NCBI RefSeq assembly: GCF_004745865.1
Contig: NZ_SRKZ01000005.1
Location: 248,001 to 312,000 of the forward strand
DNA length: 64,000 nucleotides
Direction of reading: 5' to 3'
Source of the DNA: Hymenobacter wooponensis
Lineage (GTDB): Bacteria; Bacteroidota; Bacteroidia; Cytophagales; Hymenobacteraceae
Below are positions 27,613-37,406 of this stretch, piece after piece. Numbering within the stretch: position 1 is the first letter of the stretch; each line of letters opens with the position of its first letter. The notes under the pieces are model-generated. The model was given only the letters and a program-made list of their open reading frames with translations, was not told the origin of the DNA and made no database searches. Made by a program: the position numbers and the translations under genes.

Positions 27613-28089
27613 ATGCCTTCTGCTTACGAACAACTCCTGCAGGTTGCCTTCCCAGAGGCTACCGATGCCAGCCGCTTCCTCTCGCCTGCCACGCTAACAG
27701 CCTACGATACCTTCCGGCAGGCCTCTAAAACGGATATTGCATTCCGCTTCGAGCGAGTACGCCTAGGTGTGGCCCTGGCCCTGATGAAGCTCCTCGCTGA
27801 CCTGGGCGACCATGAAGAAAGCCGCCGCGTGATGGATGTCCTCCATCGTGCCCTAGGTGCCCGCTCTGTTGCTGAAATTGATGCTACTATTAACAAAGAC
27901 GCCAAAGTATTCGAGCGCCTCTACACTAACCTCTACGTTAATGAAGACGGTGAGCTTCTGCTAGGCCTCTTCGAGCGTACCCTTGATGCCGACACCCAGC
28001 CGTTGATGGATGGGGTTATTCAGGAGGCTTTGGAAGTAGCCACCCAACTCGACTTCAGCCATCATGAGGATGACGAAGAAGACCAATAG
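27613..28089 (+). CDS. Conserved-looking cytoplasmic protein, unknown function
   Basis: A 158-residue acidic, mostly helical protein. I place the start at ATG 27613 (MPSAYEQLLQVAFPEATD); the frame opens at 27544 but those codons overlap the promoter. No signal peptide or membrane helix. Visible pieces: TDIAFRFERVRLGVALALMK, LGDHEESRRVMDVLHRALGA and an acidic C-terminus HHEDDEEDQ. I do not recognise a family. Separated from the SusD gene by a terminator and transcribed toward it. Confidence 0.7.
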   Translation: MPSAYEQLLQVAFPEATDASRFLSPATLTAYDTFRQASKTDIAFRFERVRLGVALALMKLLADLGDHEESRRVMDVLHRALGARSVAEIDATINKDAKVFERLYTNLYVNEDGELLLGLFERTLDADTQPLMDGVIQEALEVATQLDFSHHEDDEEDQ

Positions 28090-28133
28090 CAAACTAGTGG
28101 CCTAGGCTAATACCAGCAGTACCTATAGCACAA

Positions 28134-28167
28134 AAAAAGGCCGCAACGGAATCGTTGCGGCCTTTTT
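28134..28167. terminator. Bidirectional terminator before the first SusD gene
   Basis: A 15 bp perfect stem, AAAAAGGCCGCAACG (28134-28148) with CGTTGCGGCCTTTTT (28153-28167), tetraloop GAAT. Serves the 27613 gene (+) and the SusCD operon (-). Confidence 0.92.
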
Positions 28168-28186
28168 AAATTATTATATAAAATAC

Positions 28187-29620
28187 TTAGTAGCCAGGGT
28201 TCTGCACCAATGTAGTGTTCACGTTGATTTCGCGTAACGGAATTGGCAGCACCAGTCGGTCGCTGGTAATGGGATATGTAGTAGCGGGGCTTCCGTTCGC
28301 TCCTGGAATAAGAATGTTAGTATTAGTCCTTTTTAGGTCATGAATACGAAAACCTTCGAAAGCAAGCTCTAACTGACGTTCTCGCAAAATGGAAGCAAGT
28401 GACAATTGAGCCTCAGTCAATGGAGTAGCCCCAGAACGCGTACGCACACGGTTAACATCAGCCAATGCAGTAGTGACATCACCAGCGCGGAAAGCAGCTT
28501 CTGCCCGAATTAGGTACATCTCCGCGAGACGAATTATCGGAATGTTTTGGCCATAAGCACTGTATTTTCCAGTACGAAGTGCGCCAGCACGAGCACCATT
28601 ACCAAGATATATGAGTTTTCTGGAGCTTCCGAAAGCAAGAGAGTCTGTCCCACGAGCATCACTTTCTTCATATTGTCCAGCAAAGCTCCCTAGCACGCGC
28701 ACATCACCACGGCCAAGCTGACCAATGCTAGCGAACAGAGTTGCTAGGCCACTGTTAGAAGTTCCGGCGTTGTTTTGGTCATTTTGCTGAATCTCAAGCA
28801 GCGTTTCTGACGAATTGCGGTTTGTAAAAACCGACTGCAATGTGGGGGAAAGTGCTTTACCACTGTTTTTAATTACATCATCGGCCAGAGTGCGAGCCTC
28901 AACAAAGTTGCTTTGCTGCAAATACACTCGGGCTAACAGGGCTTTAGCGGTGTAGCTAGAAGCGCGGGTACCATTGCTCGCAGGCAGAAGCGTAATAGCG
29001 CTCTTTAGGTCTGCAATTACCTGCGCGTACACCTGAGCCACTGTAGCGCGTGGTTGCAGCGTAGAAGATTCTTCTACTGTTCTTATAGGTACTAGGTTTA
29101 GTGGAACACCCAACTGTGCGTTTGCACCGCCGGCTTCATACTGCTTGGCATACAAACGCACCAGTTCAAAGTGCATATCGGCCCGAATGAAACGAGCCTC
29201 GCCTTCGTACTGAGCTTTTAGATCTTCGTCTTTCACAACAGGTAGCGCATCAATTACCAAGTTTGTTTGGTTGATAGCTTGGTAAGCAGTGCGCCAAATA
29301 GATTCCGCAGTAGTGGTCTGCGAATTAGTGTTGCGGGTAGCTATCTGCCGGTAGTTTTGGAAAGACCCTTGAAAGCTGATGTAGTTGTCTACTGCCAGCA
29401 ACTCAGGCACTAAAATCAGATCAGTGCCGTAAAGGTTTGGCGAATCCAAACGGGCGTACAGGCCGATTACGGCACTACCCACCTTGTCCTGCGTGTCAAG
29501 CGCAGTAGCCGCGTCAACGGACTGATACGGGTCAATATCAAGTTGTTTGTCGCAGGCTGTCAGGCCCAGGCTCAAGCCTAGTGCAAGAAGTACAGCGGAA
29601 CGGAAAAATATAGTTTTCAT
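28187..29620 (-). CDS. RagB/SusD-family nutrient uptake outer-membrane lipoprotein
   Basis: A 477-residue SusD-type lipoprotein that sits as a lid on its SusC partner and binds the substrate on the cell surface. The signal ends in LGLTAC (Cys23), followed by DKQLDIDPYQSVD. The N-terminal half is helical with TPR-like segments (AKALLARVYLQQSNFVEART), and the C-terminal half carries the typical RLAEMYLIRAEAAFRAGD, ADVNRVRTRSG and ILRERQLELAFEGFRIHDLK blocks. 20 nt after the SusC stop, so second gene of the operon. No glycoside hydrolase, sulfatase or anti-sigma pair is adjacent, so the substrate cannot be named. Confidence 0.94.
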   Translation of the reverse strand: MKTIFFRSAVLLALGLSLGLTACDKQLDIDPYQSVDAATALDTQDKVGSAVIGLYARLDSPNLYGTDLILVPELLAVDNYISFQGSFQNYRQIATRNTNSQTTTAESIWRTAYQAINQTNLVIDALPVVKDEDLKAQYEGEARFIRADMHFELVRLYAKQYEAGGANAQLGVPLNLVPIRTVEESSTLQPRATVAQVYAQVIADLKSAITLLPASNGTRASSYTAKALLARVYLQQSNFVEARTLADDVIKNSGKALSPTLQSVFTNRNSSETLLEIQQNDQNNAGTSNSGLATLFASIGQLGRGDVRVLGSFAGQYEESDARGTDSLAFGSSRKLIYLGNGARAGALRTGKYSAYGQNIPIIRLAEMYLIRAEAAFRAGDVTTALADVNRVRTRSGATPLTEAQLSLASILRERQLELAFEGFRIHDLKRTNTNILIPGANGSPATTYPITSDRLVLPIPLREINVNTTLVQNPGY

Positions 29621-29640
29621 CAGAAAGTAAAGTCAGAGCG

Positions 29641-32600
29641 TTAGAAACCCACGTTGATACCGGCCAGGAAGGTCTTAGCCAGAGGTGGCGTGTAGAAGTC
29701 GTGCCCGATGAGGTAGTTAGCAGCGCCAAATGCGGCAGTGTTTACCTCAGGGTCATATCCATCGTAATTCGTAATTGTGAACAGGTTCTGCGCCGATACA
29801 TACACGCGTACCGAAGCCATGCTACCCTTCTTTACCAAAGACTGGGGCAGGTTATAACCTAGCGTTACATTCTTCACCCGGAAGAAAGAACCGCCTGTTA
29901 CCCACCGCGACGACTGCACTGTACCATTAGCGTCACCGAAGCGAGGCTGAGGAACGTTGGTATTCCGGTTGTCTGGCGTCCAGTACTTCAGCTGATCAAC
30001 GCTCTGGTTATCGAAATAATCTCCGTTAACAGACTGATAAACCCCAGCAGCATTGTAGATATCATTTCCATAAACGAACTGGCCTAGCACGCTTAAATCA
30101 ATTCCTTTGTAGGAAAGGTTATTCGTGATACCACCTGTGTACTTAGGGTTGGGGTTACCGACTTTCTTCAGTACAGCTAAGGCTGAGTTATTGGTAGTGG
30201 TGCCTTCAGCAGTGTAATAGAGCGCATCGCCATTCTCTGGATTTACACCGGCATACTCACGACCATAAAATACGCCAATTGGTTCACCCTCACGCACGCT
30301 GCCCAGGTACTGGCTCTGGATAGGAGCGGCTAGAGAAGTAACCTTGTTTCGGTTGAAAGAAACGTTAAAGTTGGTGCTCCACTTGAAAGCGCCATCGAGG
30401 TTGCGCGTGTTGAGAGAAATTTCCAGACCACGGTTACGCAACGAACCTACGTTTTCAGTTACACTGGTGTAACCGTTGTTATAGGGAAGTGGCCGACTCA
30501 GCAGCAAGTCAGTGGTCTTCTTCTCGTACACGTCAACCTCACCTGAGATGCGGTTATCTAGGAAGCCAAACTCCAAGCCAATGTCAGTTTGGGCTGTGTT
30601 TTCCCAGCTCAGGTTTGGGTTGCCTACAACCGCGCTGGGCGAAATGCCTGCCTGGTCAGCGTAGGGCAGTGCCCCATACAGGTAACGTGAAGCAAAGTTG
30701 CCAATCTCAGCGTTACCCGTAAGACCATAGCTAGCCCGCACCTTCAGCAGGTTAACAATCGCGTTGTCCTTCAGGAAGCCTTCTTCCGAAATAAGCCAGC
30801 CGATTGAGCCCGCCCCGAAAGTACCGTAGCGGTTGTTTGATCCGAAACGCGAGGAACCATCCCGACGAACACTACCCGATACTAAGTACTTACCTTGGAA
30901 AGCGTAATTAATACGGCCGAAGTAAGAAATAAAGGAGAAGCCATCACGCGAGGAGCTAGAGCCGGCTGTTTTGATAGCAGCACTAGCTACCTTGGTAAAC
31001 TCTGGGTTCGGGAAGCCCCGACCTTCAGCCGAAGTTTCCTGAGCATCTGAACGCTGGAAGGAGAAACCTGCCAGGGCCTCGATGCTATGATCTTCGCCAA
31101 TCGTTTTGAGGTACGTAGCCGTGTTGTTGGTTGTGTAGTTGATTACCTGCACCTGGTTACTGTACCCATACCCAGTGTTACCACCATCCTGGGTACCGGC
31201 AGCCCGGTAAAGATCCTCGTTCAGGTTCAAAAAGTCGGCACCAGCCTCAGTGCGCAACGTCAGATCCTTGAGAGGCTTGTAAGTTAAGTTCACATTGCTG
31301 AACGAACGATACGTACCAGCGCGGTTAGATCCTTTATCCAGATCCAGCAGATTGTTATAGTACAGCGTGTTCGGGTTTAGCTGACCCGTAGCCGGGTCAA
31401 TCTTAGGCTGCAACGGTGGCAGCGCATTCAGCTGAACAGGGTTAGAGAAGGCATTATCGTTCGGCGTCCGGTCGTTCACAGAGCGCGTTAGCGACAAGTT
31501 GAATCCTACTCGCAGTTTGTCTGATATAGAGTGATCCAGATTAATCCGCGCGCTTCCCCGACGGTATCGGTTGCCGATAATTATACCGGTCTGGTCGTTG
31601 TAAGTAGTGCTTAGATAAAAACGAGTTTTGGCATCACCGCCGCTCACGTTCACATCGTATTGCGACACTTTACCACGACGGAAAGGGGCGTTACCCCAAG
31701 TTTCGTCGTAGGGAGAGTTGTAGTCCAAGCCCCCTTCGCTGGCGTATACTTCTTCCAGATCAGGCGTGGGGCCATAGTTCCGGTTGATATAGCCTCCCGT
31801 GCGAGAAGCGCTATTTAGAATAGCCGCATCGAACAGCTGACGGTATTCAGCGGCATTCAAGAATTTCCGACGACGAGTGGTTTCGCTGGTACCTACATAG
31901 TAACCCAGATTTACCTTAGTCTGCCCCTGGCGGCCCTGCTTGGTAGTTACTAGGATAACGCCGTTAGATGCACGCGAGCCGTAAATAGCCGAAGAAGCAG
32001 CATCTTTTAGAATGGTAATCGACTCAATGTCGTTGGGGTTGAGGTCGGCCAGCGGGTTCAGAGGCTCCGTGTCAGATCCTACATCCTGTGACGTTACGGG
32101 AATACCATCAATTACGTACAGCGGCTGGTTGGAAGCCGTCACGGAAGATGAACCACGCACCCGGATTTGTACGCCAGCCCCTAGTTTACCCGATGTCTGA
32201 TTGATTTGCACACCTGGAGTGCGTCCCTGGATAGCTTGCTCGAAGCTTACAGTGGGTACGTTCTGAACGTCTTTACTGCTGAGTTGAGTAACCGAACCGG
32301 TTACATCAGCCTTGGTTTGGGTACCGTAGCCAACTACTACCGCTTCACCCAGTTCCGTAGCGCTGCTTTTCAGCGTTACTGGTACTGAAGTACGGTCGCC
32401 AACTGCTACGTTTTGGGTTTCAAATCCGATAGAGCTAATTACCAAGGTAGCGCCGGGCTGTACCGACAATGAGAATCCGCCATTAGCGTCAGTGCTCGTA
32501 CCATTAGTAGTACCGCGCTCCAGTACAGTTACTCCAGGTAGCCCCGTGCCACCAGCATCTGTTACGCGGCCACTAACAGCGCGCGTTTGCGCCGTTGCAG

Positions 32601-32652
32601 TGGAAGCTAGTGCTAATCCGCAAGCAAGAGGAATGAGGAAATTTTGTTTCAT
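29641..32652 (-). CDS. SusC/RagA-family TonB-linked outer-membrane transporter
   Basis: A 1003-residue TonB-dependent transporter for oligomer import. A signal peptide (MKQNFLIPLACGLALASTAT) precedes a carboxypeptidase-D regulatory-like domain (about 25-100; VSGRVTDAGGTGLPGVTVLE), then the TonB box/plug region (VVVGYGTQTKADVTGSV, IRVRGSSSV, PLYVIDGIPV) and a 22-strand barrel ending in aromatic Phe (FLAGINVGF). Forms the SusCD pair with the downstream gene. The leader contains three small hairpins and no obvious consensus -7 box. Confidence 0.95.
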   Translation of the reverse strand: MKQNFLIPLACGLALASTATAQTRAVSGRVTDAGGTGLPGVTVLERGTTNGTSTDANGGFSLSVQPGATLVISSIGFETQNVAVGDRTSVPVTLKSSATELGEAVVVGYGTQTKADVTGSVTQLSSKDVQNVPTVSFEQAIQGRTPGVQINQTSGKLGAGVQIRVRGSSSVTASNQPLYVIDGIPVTSQDVGSDTEPLNPLADLNPNDIESITILKDAASSAIYGSRASNGVILVTTKQGRQGQTKVNLGYYVGTSETTRRRKFLNAAEYRQLFDAAILNSASRTGGYINRNYGPTPDLEEVYASEGGLDYNSPYDETWGNAPFRRGKVSQYDVNVSGGDAKTRFYLSTTYNDQTGIIIGNRYRRGSARINLDHSISDKLRVGFNLSLTRSVNDRTPNDNAFSNPVQLNALPPLQPKIDPATGQLNPNTLYYNNLLDLDKGSNRAGTYRSFSNVNLTYKPLKDLTLRTEAGADFLNLNEDLYRAAGTQDGGNTGYGYSNQVQVINYTTNNTATYLKTIGEDHSIEALAGFSFQRSDAQETSAEGRGFPNPEFTKVASAAIKTAGSSSSRDGFSFISYFGRINYAFQGKYLVSGSVRRDGSSRFGSNNRYGTFGAGSIGWLISEEGFLKDNAIVNLLKVRASYGLTGNAEIGNFASRYLYGALPYADQAGISPSAVVGNPNLSWENTAQTDIGLEFGFLDNRISGEVDVYEKKTTDLLLSRPLPYNNGYTSVTENVGSLRNRGLEISLNTRNLDGAFKWSTNFNVSFNRNKVTSLAAPIQSQYLGSVREGEPIGVFYGREYAGVNPENGDALYYTAEGTTTNNSALAVLKKVGNPNPKYTGGITNNLSYKGIDLSVLGQFVYGNDIYNAAGVYQSVNGDYFDNQSVDQLKYWTPDNRNTNVPQPRFGDANGTVQSSRWVTGGSFFRVKNVTLGYNLPQSLVKKGSMASVRVYVSAQNLFTITNYDGYDPEVNTAAFGAANYLIGHDFYTPPLAKTFLAGINVGF

Positions 32653-32761
32653 ATAATCTAGACCTTACGGTCGATTAGAGTGAAAATTCACCGGCTTCAA
32701 AATCTCCGGTGCTTTTAGCTCGAAACGGCTAAAATTCAGCCGATACCGATTCGCAAATTAA
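32653..32761 (-). promoter_or_regulatory. Structured 5' leader of the first SusC gene
   Basis: Three inverted repeats lie in the ~100 nt before the SusC ATG: TTTTAGC/GCTAAAA (32713-32734), CACCGG/CCGGTG (32689-32711) and GACC/GGTC (32661-32672). A near-consensus -7 TTAATTTG sits at 32761-32754 on the minus strand. The arrangement would let the mRNA leader fold, as in SusC loci controlled after transcription initiation. Confidence 0.4.
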
Positions 32762-33104
32762 AGAGTTAAGCGATTAAAGACGTAATTATTTCAATAATAC
32801 CCTTAAATTTTAATGACATTCATTACATATACACATTACTATTATTCAGTTTAACAGTTTGTTAGGTCATTCTGCATGCCTACTATTTCTATTTAGCTGA
32901 TAGGTGCTTACTTTTCGTCTCTCCAGCTTTTAGCTAATATGTCGGCTTTACTGCACTCCTATCAGCAGCACTACTTATGGCAGGTAGTTGTTGATATGAA
33001 CAGCTAATTGGTTTTGCCTCTGCAGGCTCCCTACCTTTACCAGCCTGTCCTTCCTAAATACAGTGTGGGCCTTGCTGGATAATGTTCGCCTATTTCATTT
33101 GTGA
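32762..33104. other. AT-rich intergenic region between SusC and rnd
   Basis: About 340 nt with no gene. 32762-32900 is clearly AT-rich. A promoter for rnd is likely: TTG (33008-33010), 21 nt, TACCTTTA (33032-33039), about 66 nt before ATG 33105. A second weaker box, TTCATTTG, ends 3 nt before the ATG. Confidence 0.55.
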
Positions 33105-34274
33105 ATGCCTAATCTTCAGTACCTGACTACTGCCGCCCAAGTGCAACAACTCGCCGAGGCGTTGCAGACGGCACCTCGCATTGCCATTGACCTGGAATTT
33201 GACGATATGCGCCACCGCTACGGGCGCAACTTGGCGCTTATTCAGCTCTTCGATGGCCAAGAAGCTTATTTGATTGACCCGCTCCCCCTCACTAACCCTG
33301 CTCACGAGCTAGAGCCCCTGTGGGCTATTCTGCGTGACCCCGCAGTGGAAAAGATCTTCCACAGCTGCAAGTCTGACATTCTCCTACTCGATGAACTGTA
33401 CAGCGTACATGTTCGTCACATCACCGACACTAGTGTACAATATACACTATTAGGAGAAGCAGACAATAACATTTCCCTAGGCCGTCTTATTCAGGCTGAA
33501 CTAGGAATTGAGGTAGACAAGGGAGAGCAGAAGTCGAATTGGCTGAAGCGCCCGCTCACGGATGCTCAGAAAGAGTATGCTGCTAATGATGTAATTTATC
33601 TCTTTGAGCTGGCAGACCGTCTTAGCGCTAAGCTGGCAGCCTTGGGCCGGACGGAGTGGGCGGAGCAGGAGAATGCGGCCTTGGAAGAAGTTCGCTACGT
33701 ACGCGACGAGCGGCCCTACATGCGCAATGCCGGCAAGTACCGGATTATGCCCAATGAGCTGCCCCTGTTCCGTGACCTGTATATGCTGCGTGACCAGATT
33801 GCCCGCGACCTGGACCGTCCGCCGTACATGATCTTCGCCAACGACCGCCTGGCGGAGCTGGTGCGAGATACACCCCGCAACCTCAACGATTGGAAGTCGG
33901 CACGTGGCCTACACCCCGAGCTCAAGCGCACTCCATATCTGGACCAGCTTGTAGCGCTGTCGCCCGACAACTTTGTATCTCGTCCTGAGCCGCCACAGTC
34001 GGGTGAGCAGCGACGCTTTCCGTTCCGCCGCCGCCTTACTGGCGAGAAAGCGGCGCAGGCTGATGCTCGTGAGCAGCTGCTTGCTCAGCTCAAAACCCAC
34101 ATTACTACCGATGTGAATGGGTTCGTAGCTAACCTCGTGCTTTCGAACCGCCTTATAGCTGACATAGTGGAGCAAGGGGCTGAACAGTCGCTGCGGCCCT
34201 GGCAGAAAACGATTCTGCGCGAAACGGCTGAGCGTCATGGCCTCGACTTTAACCAGATTGCCAAGCCTTTCTAG
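33105..34274 (+). CDS. rnd: Ribonuclease D (DEDDy 3'-5' exoribonuclease with HRDC domain)
   Basis: A 389-residue RNase D, which trims tRNA and other small RNA 3' ends. The exonuclease domain has all DEDDy residues: Asp29 and Glu31 in IAIDLEFDDM, Asp91 in FHSCKSDILLL, and Tyr158/Asp162 in KEYAANDVIYL. An HRDC domain follows (about 215-290, RDLYMLRDQIARDLDRPPYM). Start ATG 33105; the stop is TAG inside CTAGGCCAC. A strong terminator lies 20 nt downstream. Confidence 0.94.
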   Translation: MPNLQYLTTAAQVQQLAEALQTAPRIAIDLEFDDMRHRYGRNLALIQLFDGQEAYLIDPLPLTNPAHELEPLWAILRDPAVEKIFHSCKSDILLLDELYSVHVRHITDTSVQYTLLGEADNNISLGRLIQAELGIEVDKGEQKSNWLKRPLTDAQKEYAANDVIYLFELADRLSAKLAALGRTEWAEQENAALEEVRYVRDERPYMRNAGKYRIMPNELPLFRDLYMLRDQIARDLDRPPYMIFANDRLAELVRDTPRNLNDWKSARGLHPELKRTPYLDQLVALSPDNFVSRPEPPQSGEQRRFPFRRRLTGEKAAQADAREQLLAQLKTHITTDVNGFVANLVLSNRLIADIVEQGAEQSLRPWQKTILRETAERHGLDFNQIAKPF

Positions 34275-34293
34275 GCCACTCAAAGCGTCAGAT

Positions 34294-34335
34294 ACAGCAA
34301 CAGCCCCGATGAAAGTCGGGGCTGTTGCTGTTTTG
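34294..34335. terminator. Terminator between rnd and aceA (convergent)
   Basis: A 16 bp perfect stem, ACAGCAACAGCCCCGA (34294-34309) with TCGGGGCTGTTGCTGT (34316-34331), loop of 6 nt and a T4 tail. It is 10-15 nt from the aceA stop, so it may serve both genes. Confidence 0.88.
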
Positions 34336-34345
34336 ATGAAGGCCG

Positions 34346-35632
34346 TTAGTGTTGAAACTGGGCTTCTTCGGTACTGCCGATTAGGGCGCTGGTGCTGGCT
34401 TTACCCGCTGACACTACATTTTGCACTGCATCGAAGTAGCCGGTGCCCACGAAGGCTTGGTGCTTAACAGCTTTAAAGCCTTGCTTCTGCAGGGCAAACT
34501 CCCGCTCCTGCAGCTCTGAGTAGCCTGCCATGCCCCGATCTCGGTAGGCCACTGCCAACTCAAACATGCTAGTGTTGAGGGCATGAAACCCTGCCAGCGT
34601 AATGAACTGGAAGCGGTAGCCCATGGCGGCCAGTTCTTCCCGGAACGTTTCCATCTGCTCCTTGCTCAGCTTGCTAGCCCAGTTAAAGGAAGGAGAGCAA
34701 TTATAGGCCAGGAGCTTGCCGGGGTATTTGGCGTGGATGCCTTCCGCAAACTGCCGGGCCTGCGCCAGATCTGGGGTCGAGGTTTCCATCCAGATCAGGT
34801 CGGCGTAGGGCGCGTAGGCCAGTCCGCGGGCAATACCGGCTTCTACCCCACAGCGCACCCGATAAAATCCTTCTGAAGTACGCTCCGCCTCCTGCATAAT
34901 GAAGGGCCGGTCTCGCTCATCCACATCGGCGGTCAGCAGGTCAGCGGCGTCGGCATCGGTGCGGGCTACAATCAGGGTAGGTACGCCCAGTACATCGGCG
35001 GCTAGCCGCGCGGCTACCAGCTTATTGATGGCCTCCTGAGTGGGTACCAGCACCTTGCCGCCCAGGTGGCCGCACTTTTTAGCAGATGATAGCTGATCCT
35101 CGAAGTGCACGCCAGCGGCGCCCGCTTCAATCATCATCTTCATCAGCTCAAACGCATTCAGGTTGCCGCCAAAGCCAGCCTCTGCATCAGCCACGATGGG
35201 GGCCATCCAATGCACGTTGCCCTCGCCGGTTACGCTCTGAATTTGATCGGCCCGGAGCAGGGCGTTGTTGATGCGCTTTACTACGGCGGGCACGCTGTCG
35301 GATGGGTAGAGGCTTTGGTCGGGGTACATGTGGCCGGCCAGGTTGGCATCGGCGGCTACCTGCCAGCCGCTAAGGTAAATGGCTTGCAAACCCGCTTGCA
35401 CTTCCTGAATGGCCTGATTTCCGGTCAGGGCTCCTAGACCAGCCACGTAACTTTCGGTGTGTAGCAGCTTCCACAACCGCTCCGCTCCTTGCCGGGCCAG
35501 TGAATATTCTATCTGCACGGAGCCGCGCAGCTTTAGCACATCTTCGGCCGAGTAGGGCCGCTCGATGCCTTCCCAGCGTGGGTTAGTTGACCAATCCTGT
35601 TCTAATGCGGCAATACGCTCTTGCTTGTTCAT
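34346..35632 (-). CDS. aceA: Isocitrate lyase (glyoxylate shunt)
   Basis: A 428-residue enzyme cleaving isocitrate to glyoxylate and succinate. Start ATG 35632 (MNKQERIAALEQDWSTNPRW) is the normal family N-terminus; the longer frame to 35689 is not. The catalytic motif KKCGHLGGK (Cys near residue 187) is intact, with VDADAEAGFGG-type metal-binding sequence (VADAEAGFGGNLNAF) and NCSPSFNWASKL. Second gene after aceB, about 140 nt downstream, so probably the same transcript. The pair lets acetyl units be used for growth by bypassing the CO2-losing TCA steps. Confidence 0.97.
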   Translation of the reverse strand: MNKQERIAALEQDWSTNPRWEGIERPYSAEDVLKLRGSVQIEYSLARQGAERLWKLLHTESYVAGLGALTGNQAIQEVQAGLQAIYLSGWQVAADANLAGHMYPDQSLYPSDSVPAVVKRINNALLRADQIQSVTGEGNVHWMAPIVADAEAGFGGNLNAFELMKMMIEAGAAGVHFEDQLSSAKKCGHLGGKVLVPTQEAINKLVAARLAADVLGVPTLIVARTDADAADLLTADVDERDRPFIMQEAERTSEGFYRVRCGVEAGIARGLAYAPYADLIWMETSTPDLAQARQFAEGIHAKYPGKLLAYNCSPSFNWASKLSKEQMETFREELAAMGYRFQFITLAGFHALNTSMFELAVAYRDRGMAGYSELQEREFALQKQGFKAVKHQAFVGTGYFDAVQNVVSAGKASTSALIGSTEEAQFQH

Positions 35633-35774
35633 GGGAATGGAAGTGGAAGATGGAAGGTGGTTTGCGAAGACAATGCGCGGCCCTGCCACTCAAAAGAGTG
35701 GCCTAGAAAAGCAGCCAGAAGATGATGTGGACGAGGTAAGCTGACGACTACTTTCGCCGGCTTCGTGCCAGACG

Positions 35775-37406
35775 CTAGGTCAGTTGGTCGTATGCGGGTA
35801 CCGTCAGGAACTCGATAAACTTCTTACTGGTCACGAGATGGTCAAATAGCCGGGCGGCTTCTTTGTAGCGGCCTTGCTCAAAAGCCTCCTCTCCTACCAG
35901 CGCCTTAATTTTCTCAAGCTGGCCTGGTACTAAAGAGCGGTACAGCTCTACCGTGACAGGGCGACCATCCTGCAGGGTGGTGCCTGGCGTATTCAGCCAC
36001 TGCCACACCTGGGCCCGACTAATTTCGGCGGTGGCAGCGTCTTCCATCAGGTTGTAAATGGGTACACATCCATTGCCACGCAGCCACGATTCGATGTACT
36101 GCACGGCTACATCGATGTTCAATTTTAAGCCTTCTTCCGAAATGGAACCTTCGGGCGCTTTAACCAAATCTGCGGCCGAGACATGCAGGTCGTCGCGCTT
36201 ATTCTCAATCTGGTTGGGCTGAGGCATCAACTCATCAAACACCGCCAGCGCTACGGGTACTAGGCCAGGGTGGGCTACCCAGGTGCCATCATGCCCGTTG
36301 CGGGCCTCGCGCACTTTGTCGAGGCGCACTTTCTCCAGAGCAGCCTCATTAGCCTCGAGGTCGTTCTTGATGGGAATTTGCGCGGCCATGCCACCCATAG
36401 CATGCACCCCGCGCCGGTGGCACGTTTGAATAACCAGTTGCGAATACGCCGCCATAAAGGGCACCGACATAGTCACCTCGGCACGGTTGGGCAAGCGAAA
36501 ATCAGGCTTGAGGCCCAGGCGCTTGATGTAGCTGAAAATATAGTCCCAGCGGCCACAGTTCAGGCCAGCAGAATGCTCCCGCAGCTCCCACAGAATCTCG
36601 TTCAGCTCGAATGCCGCCGGTAGCGTTTCGATAAGCACCGTTGCTTTGATCGTGCACTTAGGCATTTTCAACGACCACTGCGCAAAGCCAAATACATCAT
36701 TCCAGAGCCGGGCTTCGAGGTAGCTTTCAATCTTGGGAAGATAGAAATAGGGTGCCGTTCCGCGGGAGCACAACTCGTGAGCATTATGAAAGAAGTATAG
36801 CCCGAAGTCGAATAAGGACCCACTTACCGGCTCTCCATCTACCAGCATGTGCTTTTCCAGCAGATGCCAGCCCCGCGGGCGCACCATGAGCACGGCTGTT
36901 TTCTCATTCAGCTTGTACTCTTTCTGCGGGGTAGCCAGGGAAATAGTTCGGCGCACGGCATCGCGCAGGTTACGCTGGCCTTCTACCACGTTGCTCCAAG
37001 TGGGAGAATTAGAATCCTCCAGATCAGCCATGAACACTTTGGCCCCGGAGTTCATGGCGTTGATAATCATTTTACGCTCTACTGGGCCCGTAATCTCCAC
37101 CCGCCGATCCAACAGGTCTTCCGGCAGGGGCGCCACCGTCCAGGGCTTCTCCCGAATCAGGCGGGTCCCCATCAGGAAATCAGGCAGCACGCCCGCCTCC
37201 AGTTCCTGCTGACGTTCCTCGCGCCGGGCCAGCAGTTGACGGCGGGTCTGGTCAAACCGGCGGTGCAGCTCCGCTACGAAGGCCAGCGCAGAAGGAGTCA
37301 GGATTTCAGCAAACTCAGGGCTGTAGGTACCGGTAATCTTTACGCGCTCCGGCGTACGATACTTCGGTGCCGTTGCTACCGCATGGGGCTCAGTAAATAG
37401 TGACAT
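35775..37406 (-). CDS. aceB: Malate synthase A (glyoxylate shunt)
   Basis: A 543-residue malate synthase, condensing glyoxylate with acetyl-CoA to malate. Diagnostic blocks: DLEDSNSPTW, VRPRGWHLLEKHMLVDGEPV, the signature REHSAGLNCGRWDYIFSYIK and HAMGGMAAQIPI. Length fits isoform A. Start ATG 37406 (MSLFTEPHAVATAPKYRTPE). It leads the aceB-aceA operon and is divergent from the HTH regulator gene, with a well-formed promoter and operator-like half-sites in between. Confidence 0.97.
   Translation of the reverse strand: MSLFTEPHAVATAPKYRTPERVKITGTYSPEFAEILTPSALAFVAELHRRFDQTRRQLLARREERQQELEAGVLPDFLMGTRLIREKPWTVAPLPEDLLDRRVEITGPVERKMIINAMNSGAKVFMADLEDSNSPTWSNVVEGQRNLRDAVRRTISLATPQKEYKLNEKTAVLMVRPRGWHLLEKHMLVDGEPVSGSLFDFGLYFFHNAHELCSRGTAPYFYLPKIESYLEARLWNDVFGFAQWSLKMPKCTIKATVLIETLPAAFELNEILWELREHSAGLNCGRWDYIFSYIKRLGLKPDFRLPNRAEVTMSVPFMAAYSQLVIQTCHRRGVHAMGGMAAQIPIKNDLEANEAALEKVRLDKVREARNGHDGTWVAHPGLVPVALAVFDELMPQPNQIENKRDDLHVSAADLVKAPEGSISEEGLKLNIDVAVQYIESWLRGNGCVPIYNLMEDAATAEISRAQVWQWLNTPGTTLQDGRPVTVELYRSLVPGQLEKIKALVGEEAFEQGRYKEAARLFDHLVTSKKFIEFLTVPAYDQLT

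Noticed and set aside
36849..37400. 183-codon plus-strand frame inside aceB
   Set aside because: Antisense to malate synthase, no independent signals.
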